Source: Clostridiales bacterium
Lineage (GTDB): Bacteria; Bacillota; Clostridia; Peptostreptococcales; JAAYPU01
Length of the DNA stretch: 18,511 nucleotides
Direction: 5' to 3'
Assembly (NCBI GenBank): GCA_012519645.1
Contig: JAAYPU010000293.1
Location: forward strand, 1 to 18,511
Below are positions 12,953-18,511 of the stretch, piece after piece. The notes below the pieces were generated by a model. The model was not told the origin of the DNA, searched no databases, and saw only the letters and a program-made list of their open reading frames with translations. Within the stretch, counting starts at the first letter, position 1; each line of letters starts with the position of its first letter. A program made the position numbers and the translations under genes.

Positions 12953-14029
12953 TTATAAAATTATTAATTCCTTTGGAGATGATGTAAAATTTTTGATACC
13001 ATCATTAGTGACAACAACTAAATCTTCGATACGGATACCAAATTGCATTGGTATATAAATTCCCGGTTCTACGGTTACTACCATATTTTCTTCCAGTATA
13101 ACTTCACTTGCCGGGCTTAATCTCGGGCCTTCATGGACTTCCAATCCAACACCATGTCCGAGACCATGTCCAAAATATTCACCAAAGCCTTCGGCTTCTA
13201 TAATATCTCTCGCAGCCTTATCTGCTAAAGAAGCCTCCATACCTGCATTTAATACTTTCAATGCTCCTTCCTGAGCATCTTTTACAATGTAATATACTTT
13301 TTTTTGTTCATCAGAAATATGTCCTAAAGCAATCGTTCTTGTCATATCTGAACAATAAGACTCCACGATGAATCCATAATCAAGTGTTATTAAGTCTCCT
13401 TTTTCAAGTATTTTATCAGAAGCTGCGCCATGGGGCAATGAAGAACGTTTTCCTGATGCTACTATGGTATCAAAGGACAATCCGGATGCGCCTTGTTTCT
13501 TCATGTGGAATTCCAGTTCAAGTGCAACTTCCCTTTCGGATATTCCGGGCTTTATAAAAGTTAATACATGATTAAAGGCATCATCTGCAATTTCTGCGGC
13601 ATTTTTGATTTGCTGCAGTTCACTCTCATCTTTTATCATACGTTGCGTTTCGATAAGCTCTTGTCCGCCAACTATATTTTCAGAAGGATACTGCTTTAAA
13701 AGCTTTTTATATTCTAACGCTGATAAATGCTTTTCTCCAATACCAAGTTTTATTTTATCGTATTTTGACAAAAAATCAAATACCGAAAAATGCGCATCTA
13801 TGCGGACTATCTCGAAAATATCCTTTTTATCATTTGCTGCTTCAAAATACCTGAAGTCTGTCAGCAGATAATTTTTATCTTCAGTCAATATAATAAAATA
13901 ATGAGAGGATACAAAGCCGGACAGATAAAATTTATCCTCAGGCTTCGTTACTAAAAATACATCTATTGACTTATTTTTCATTATCTTTTTCAGTTCAAGT
14001 ATTCTGTTAAGGTATTTTTCATTAGACAA
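12953..14029 (-). CDS. Xaa-Pro aminopeptidase/dipeptidase, M24 family
   Basis: Metallopeptidase that removes residues next to proline from peptides, probably cytoplasmic. The 358-residue product has the creatinase-like N-terminal domain (about 1-130) and the pita-bread catalytic domain with all five metal ligands visible: Asp217 and Asp228 (LDYGF, CSDMTRT), His292 (GHGLGHGVGLEVHEGP), Glu321 (VEPGIY) and Glu335 (RIEDLVVV). Conserved His200 (SSLPHGAA) is also present. It matches YqhT-type proteins encoded just before efp in Firmicutes. The ATG overlaps the ylbF end by 8 bases, implying coupled translation. Aminopeptidase and dipeptidase activity cannot be told apart from sequence. Confidence 0.95.
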   Translation of the reverse strand: MSNEKYLNRILELKKIMKNKSIDVFLVTKPEDKFYLSGFVSSHYFIILTEDKNYLLTDFRYFEAANDKKDIFEIVRIDAHFSVFDFLSKYDKIKLGIGEKHLSALEYKKLLKQYPSENIVGGQELIETQRMIKDESELQQIKNAAEIADDAFNHVLTFIKPGISEREVALELEFHMKKQGASGLSFDTIVASGKRSSLPHGAASDKILEKGDLITLDYGFIVESYCSDMTRTIALGHISDEQKKVYYIVKDAQEGALKVLNAGMEASLADKAARDIIEAEGFGEYFGHGLGHGVGLEVHEGPRLSPASEVILEENMVVTVEPGIYIPMQFGIRIEDLVVVTNDGIKNFTSSPKELIIL

Positions 14030-14351
14030 TTTTAATCACTTCTCCGATAATTCCGTAAATATCAGCCATCATTTTAGACAAACTCATTTCCATTTGCAAA
14101 TATTCCGCTGCTTTTGGGTCCTTAACAATAATTTGGTATAATTGTTGTATTTGCTGCATTTTATCCTCTTCTACTTCATTTCCGAAAAGCTGTTGTGTCT
14201 GTATCTCAAGCTGTTTTTTTTGGAAATCGTCCAACATTTCCTTGACTTCTATATTCTGAGAAATTTCAGCTTTGATTTTATTATAACGTTTAAATTCATC
14301 AGAATCCTTGATAGCTCGTGCTAATTGATGTGCGCAATCATATACGTTCAT
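14022..14351 (-). CDS. YlbF/YmcA family protein
   Basis: A 109-residue, almost wholly helical protein of the YlbF/YmcA (Com_YlbF) family. The pattern DCAHQLARAIKDSDEFKRY…EMLDDFQKKQLEIQTQQ, then a polar helix and a C-terminal QMEMSLSKMMADIYGIIGEV, is characteristic. In B. subtilis YlbF, YmcA and YaaT form a complex that assists RNase Y in mRNA processing and affects competence, biofilm and sporulation. Whether this single protein does the same is inference. GGAGGA before the ATG overlaps the rnjA stop, and the 3' end overlaps the peptidase gene, so it is embedded in one transcript with RNase J, another RNA decay enzyme. Confidence 0.88.
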   Translation of the reverse strand: MNVYDCAHQLARAIKDSDEFKRYNKIKAEISQNIEVKEMLDDFQKKQLEIQTQQLFGNEVEEDKMQQIQQLYQIIVKDPKAAEYLQMEMSLSKMMADIYGIIGEVIKIV

Positions 14352-14363
14352 TTTATTTCCTCC

Positions 14364-16034
14364 TTAAACTTCCATTATAATCGGTAAGATTACAGGATTT
14401 CTCTTTGTACGTCCATAAATAAAATCTCTCAATTCTTCTTTAATTGCATTTTTTAACGCTGCCCATTCACGTACATTTTCCGATTGACATCTTAATAAGC
14501 ATTCCCTAACGACCTGCTTTGCCGATTCCATTAGATCCTCAGATTCTCTGACATAAACGAACCCTCTGGATATTAGGTCCGGGCCTGAACATACTTGACC
14601 GGTTTCCTTTGACAAAGCAACAACGACGATAATAAGACCTCCTTCGGAAAGCAGTCTCCTGTCTCTCAGCACAATATTTCCTACGTCCCCTACACCAAGT
14701 CCGTCTACTAAAATTCTACCCGAAGGAACTGATTTTGAAGCTATTTGTGCACTGTTGCTTTTAAGCTCCAATACTTTACCCGATTCAAGAATAAAGATAT
14801 TTTCTTTAGGCATTCCTAAATTTTCGGCAATCAAGGAATGCTGCCTTAGATGCTTATATTCACCATGAACAGGAACAAAATACTTTGGTCTTATTAATGA
14901 ATGCATGAGTTTCAGTTCCTCTTCGCAGGCATGGCCTGAAACATGTATATCTGCAAGGTCGGAATATATAACTTCTGCGCCCTTTTCAAATAATTTATTG
15001 ACTACATTAGTAATTGTCTTTTCATTACCAGGTATGGGGCTTGAAGATAAAATAACAGTATCTCCTTTTTTAATTTGAACCGATTTATGCTCGGAAGAAG
15101 CCATTCTCGCAAGAGCAGACATAGGTTCACCCTGACTGCCTGTAGTAATGATTACAATTTTATCTTCATCAACAGATTTTATTTTACTCAAATCCACCAA
15201 CAGCTTTTTGGGAATATGTAAATAACCCAGCTCTGTAGCCACATTTACCACATTGAGCATACTTCTTCCCGATATGGCTACTTTACGGTCAAATTTTGCA
15301 GCTGCATCCACTATTGCCTGTACTCTATGCACATTGGAAGCAAAAGTTGCTATAATGATTCTGCCCTTTACATTTCTAAATATATTTTCTAAATTTACGC
15401 CGACAGTTTTCTCCGAAAGAGTAAAGCCTTTTCTTTCTGCGTTTGTACTATCTGCCATCATCAGCAATACGCCTTTACTTCCTAAATCCGCTAATCGATG
15501 AAAATCAATAGGTTCAGCGTCAGCCGGTGTGTAATCGACCTTAAAATCTCCGGTATGGACTACCATACCTACCGGCGTTTCTATTGCAAGTGCCGCCGCA
15601 TCTGCGATAGAATGATTCGTACGAATGAATTCTACTTTAAAAACTCCAAGCTTTATAATATCCCCCATGTTAACAACATTCAACCGAACAGATTCTCCCA
15701 AGGAATGCTCTTTCAGCTTGGTTTCAACCAATCCTAAGGTTAATTTCGTACCATAGATCGGTATATCTATTTCTTTCAGCAAATATGGTATCGCGCCTAT
15801 ATGATCCTCATGACCATGAGTTAAAACCATACCTCTTATCCGCTCTCTATTTTTCAATAAATACGCAAAATCAGGTATAACGATATCTATCCCGAACATT
15901 TCATCTTCTGGGAACGAAAGCCCGCAATCAATAATAACAATATCGTCCTTGTACTCCAATAGAGTTATATTTTTTCCGATCTCATTTAATCCCCCTAATG
16001 GAATAACTTTTAATACATTTTCAGTTTTTGACAA
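14364..16034 (-). CDS. rnjA: Ribonuclease J
   Basis: Metallo-beta-lactamase/beta-CASP nuclease with 5'-to-3' exonuclease and endonuclease activity, central to mRNA decay and rRNA maturation in Firmicutes. The 556-residue product shows the zinc motif HGHEDH (73-78), further ligands His141 (RTNHS) and Asp163 (HTGDF), the beta-CASP region with TTGSQGEPMSALARMA, and the C-terminal HVSGHA and PVHGEYKHLRQH motifs, followed by the C-terminal domain. The start is TTG at 16034, 7 bases after GGAGG; no ATG fits and the next residues (NVLKVIPLGGLNEIGKN) match the family start. Length equals B. subtilis RNase J1. RNase J1 and J2 cannot be separated safely, but all catalytic residues are present, favouring J1. 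Confidence 0.96.
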   Translation of the reverse strand: MSKTENVLKVIPLGGLNEIGKNITLLEYKDDIVIIDCGLSFPEDEMFGIDIVIPDFAYLLKNRERIRGMVLTHGHEDHIGAIPYLLKEIDIPIYGTKLTLGLVETKLKEHSLGESVRLNVVNMGDIIKLGVFKVEFIRTNHSIADAAALAIETPVGMVVHTGDFKVDYTPADAEPIDFHRLADLGSKGVLLMMADSTNAERKGFTLSEKTVGVNLENIFRNVKGRIIIATFASNVHRVQAIVDAAAKFDRKVAISGRSMLNVVNVATELGYLHIPKKLLVDLSKIKSVDEDKIVIITTGSQGEPMSALARMASSEHKSVQIKKGDTVILSSSPIPGNEKTITNVVNKLFEKGAEVIYSDLADIHVSGHACEEELKLMHSLIRPKYFVPVHGEYKHLRQHSLIAENLGMPKENIFILESGKVLELKSNSAQIASKSVPSGRILVDGLGVGDVGNIVLRDRRLLSEGGLIIVVVALSKETGQVCSGPDLISRGFVYVRESEDLMESAKQVVRECLLRCQSENVREWAALKNAIKEELRDFIYGRTKRNPVILPIIMEV

Positions 16035-16089
16035 AAAAATTCCTCCTTATTTTCTTCATTACTTAACGTTAAACGTTCCTTTATTTTTA

Positions 16090-18511
16090 TTATTTAACAA
16101 CAATATTGATCAGTTTATTTGGAATAACGATTATTTTTGCAATATCCTTTCCTTCTATCAGTTTTAATACTTTTTCATTTGATGAAACGATTTTCTCGAT
16201 TTCATCATTAGAGCTGTTTGCTGGCGCTTCGATTTTTTCCCTCACCTTGCCGTTTATCTGTATAACCATTTCGACAGTATCCTTTATCAGCGCCTTTTCA
16301 TCGTATTGCGGCCATTTTTGATTGAAAATGGAATACTCATAGCCCATTTGTTCCCACATTTCTTCGGCAAAATGCGGAGCAAAAGGAGAAACTAACAGAA
16401 GCAGGTCTTTAATTACTTCTACATAAAATTCTCTGTTTTTCTTCTCTAAAGCATCGTATTTATACAAAGCATTTACTAATTCCATCTGGCGTGCAATAGA
16501 TGTATTGAACTGGAATTTATCCGCATCCTCAGTAACACCTTTTATAGCAGTATGACGTACATAATTCAATTCTTGTTCCGAAGGACCGAATCCATTAATT
16601 GAATCCATATCTTTTTCTGCTATGAATTTCTCTATCAATCTTTCGATTCTGTTAACGAATTTAGCAATGGCTTTTATACCGTCATCGCTCCATGGACCGC
16701 CTTCAGTATATGCAAAACCAAAGGCAAGGTACAGACGAAAAATATCAGAACCGTATTCTTTGATATAATCATCCGGAGATATTGTATTTCCTTTTGATTT
16801 GCTCATTCTATTTCCATCGGGTCCCAAAATAGTCCCTTGATGTATTAATGAAAGAAAAGGCTCATCAAAGCTTATGTAGCCCATATCTCTCAATGCCTTT
16901 GTAAAGAATCTGGCATAAAGAAGATGCATTGCAGCATGCTCCGCGCCACCTACATATTTATCCACAGGGAGGATCTTATTGGTCCATTCTTTATTAAATG
17001 CTTCATTATCGTTAGTATTATTTGGATATCTCAAAAAATACCATGAGGAGCAAACAAATGTGTCCAGTGTATCTGCATCTCTCTTTGCTTCTGCTCCGCA
17101 TTTTGGACAAGTAGTATTTATAAATTCTTTACATTTTGCTAAAGGTGATTCACCATCAGGTGTGAATTCAACATTATAAGGAAGCTCAACAGGCAGATCC
17201 TTCTCGGGCACCGGTACAATACCGCATTTGTCACAATATATTATAGGTATGGGAGATCCCCAGTATCTTTGTCTGGATACCAGCCAATCGCGCAAACGGT
17301 AATTTATTTTGAACTCACCTTTGTTCATATCTGCAAGCTTTTTCACAATGCCTTGTTTTGCTTCTTCTGATGTTAACCCTGAAAACTCCTGACTATCTAC
17401 AAGCTGCCCATAAGCTGTGAACGGGAGTGTATCATCTGAACCATCTACTGCCTTTATTACCCTGTTTATAGGCAGATTAAACTTTAACGCAAATTCATGA
17501 TCTCTCTCATCATGCGCAGGAACTGCCATGACACAACCGGTTCCATAACCTGCCAGTACATAATCCGCGGTCCAAACAGGTACTTTCTTACCGTTTATAG
17601 GATTTATTGCATAAGCACCTGTAAATACACCCGTTTTTTCTCGAACAGTCGATAAACGTTCAATCTCTGATTGTTTTTTTGACATTTCCTTATATTCATT
17701 AACTTTTTCTTTATTATCTTCGGTAGTAATAATATCCACCAACGGATTTTCAGGTGCTAAAACAACATATGTGCATCCAAAAAGGGTATCCGCACGCGTA
17801 GTAAATACCTTGAATTTTAAGTCACTATCAGCAATTTCAAACTCAATCTCAGCACCTTCGGAACGGCCGATCCAGTTTGTTTGAATTTTTTTAGTTTTTT
17901 CAGGCCAATCTAATTTAGGTAAATAGTCCAATAACTCTTGAGCATATTCTGTAATTTTAAAAAACCATTGAGTCAAATCCCTTTTAGTAACAGTATCGCC
18001 GCATCTTTCACAGGAACCATCGACGACCTGTTCATTAGCCAATACGGTTTTACAGCTTGGACACCAGTTTACCGGTGCATTTTTGCGATACGCAAGCCCA
18101 TTTTCATAGAGCTTTAGAAAAATCCATTGAGTCCATTTATAATAAGCAGGGTCACATGTAATTATCTCATAGTCCCAGTCAAATGTTGCGCCCATATTTC
18201 TTAATTGTAATTCCATAGTTTCAATATTTTTATAAGTTGAATCCTTTGGATGTATACCTGTTTTTATGGCATAATTTTCTGCAGGCAGACCAAAGGCATC
18301 AAATCCTTGAGGATGGAACACATTATAACCCTGCATCCTTTTCATTCGAGCCCAAGAATCAGTCAATCCATAATTATACCAATGTCCTACATGGAGATTA
18401 GCTCCTGAGGGGTAAGAAAACATTTCCAAACAATATAGTTTATTCTCCGTATCTTCTTTGTTAAATTTGTAAAGCTTTGTATCTTCCCATTTTTTTTGCC
18501 ATTTTTTTTCA
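16090..18511 (-). CDS. leuS: Leucyl-tRNA synthetase, 5' end cut by the window
   Basis: Class I synthetase that charges tRNA-Leu. The reading frame is open to the window edge: 806 codons are visible, beginning EKKWQKKWED, so only about 8-12 N-terminal residues are missing compared with the family (about 800-825). Visible residues, counted from the first codon, include the HIGH-type motif HVGH (40-43), a zinc-binding insertion with cysteines 150, 153, 167 and 170, the editing domain TTRADTLFG (237-245) and GTGCVMAVPAHDERD (323-337), a second Cys4 group (426, 429, 468, 471), and the KMSKS loop RMSKSKGN (568-575). An anticodon-binding and C-terminal domain finish it. Any T-box leader would lie beyond the window. 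55 bases separate it from rnjA with no clear terminator. Confidence 0.98.
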   Translation of the reverse strand, partial: EKKWQKKWEDTKLYKFNKEDTENKLYCLEMFSYPSGANLHVGHWYNYGLTDSWARMKRMQGYNVFHPQGFDAFGLPAENYAIKTGIHPKDSTYKNIETMELQLRNMGATFDWDYEIITCDPAYYKWTQWIFLKLYENGLAYRKNAPVNWCPSCKTVLANEQVVDGSCERCGDTVTKRDLTQWFFKITEYAQELLDYLPKLDWPEKTKKIQTNWIGRSEGAEIEFEIADSDLKFKVFTTRADTLFGCTYVVLAPENPLVDIITTEDNKEKVNEYKEMSKKQSEIERLSTVREKTGVFTGAYAINPINGKKVPVWTADYVLAGYGTGCVMAVPAHDERDHEFALKFNLPINRVIKAVDGSDDTLPFTAYGQLVDSQEFSGLTSEEAKQGIVKKLADMNKGEFKINYRLRDWLVSRQRYWGSPIPIIYCDKCGIVPVPEKDLPVELPYNVEFTPDGESPLAKCKEFINTTCPKCGAEAKRDADTLDTFVCSSWYFLRYPNNTNDNEAFNKEWTNKILPVDKYVGGAEHAAMHLLYARFFTKALRDMGYISFDEPFLSLIHQGTILGPDGNRMSKSKGNTISPDDYIKEYGSDIFRLYLAFGFAYTEGGPWSDDGIKAIAKFVNRIERLIEKFIAEKDMDSINGFGPSEQELNYVRHTAIKGVTEDADKFQFNTSIARQMELVNALYKYDALEKKNREFYVEVIKDLLLLVSPFAPHFAEEMWEQMGYEYSIFNQKWPQYDEKALIKDTVEMVIQINGKVREKIEAPANSSNDEIEKIVSSNEKVLKLIEGKDIAKIIVIPNKLINIVVK

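Noticed and set aside
16035..16089. AACGTT dyads between leuS and rnjA as a terminator
   Set aside because: The repeats are short, and the only T-rich stretches flank rather than follow a stem on the minus strand.
1..18511. A novel defence, secretion or biosynthetic cluster
   Set aside because: Every protein of substance belongs to a known housekeeping or sporulation family; the unusual signals are intergenic elements, one start codon and one truncated gene.

Overview
The window is an AT-rich chromosomal segment from a spore-forming Firmicute, most likely a member of the Clostridia. The evidence is the complete spoIIIAA-AH operon, a low-GC Gram-positive gene order, strong AGGAGG-type ribosome sites, RNase J and YlbF. 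I cannot name the genus from the sequence. Every gene I can support lies on the minus strand, so transcription runs from high to low coordinates.

Layout in transcription order. (1) 18511-12311: leuS (5' end cut by the window edge), rnjA, ylbF, pepP-like Xaa-Pro peptidase and efp, covering translation and mRNA turnover and ending in a hairpin terminator just after efp. (2) 12254-9357: mltG, trmR and trhP, a peptidoglycan transglycosylase followed by two enzymes that together make 5-methoxyuridine at tRNA position 34. A strong 15-bp-stem terminator lies at 9027-9060. (3) 8958-3789: spoIIIAA, AB, AC, AD, AE, AF, AG and AH, the mother-cell half of the SpoIIIA-SpoIIQ channel that joins mother cell and forespore. 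(4) 3655-85: asp23-like, nusB, a divergent TsaD/Kae1-like gene, xseA and a truncated xseB. This block has its own vegetative-type promoter at 3724-3752.

From memory of Bacillus subtilis, the order pepP-like, efp, spoIIIA operon, yqhY (Asp23), nusB, xseA, xseB is ancestral. Here the mltG-trmR-trhP module sits between efp and spoIIIAA, accB/accC and folD are absent, and a TsaD-like gene occupies the nusB-xseA interval.

The most unusual material is between genes. A perfect 98-bp inverted repeat (1-98 and 201-298) flanks and truncates xseB after 30 codons; it touches the window edge, so a fold-back assembly artefact must be excluded. A family of hairpin-plus-heptamer AT-rich elements recurs next to stop codons (around 1690-1745, 7149-7257, and a decayed copy near 9077-9123), one of them splitting spoIIIAC from spoIIIAD. 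The spoIIIAF reading frame has no ATG, GTG or TTG where its conserved N-terminus begins; an ATC codon sits exactly there behind a good ribosome site. I see no CRISPR array, tRNA, rRNA, phage, insertion sequence with transposase, or defence cluster. This is mainly a housekeeping and sporulation region, and I do not claim a new multi-gene system.
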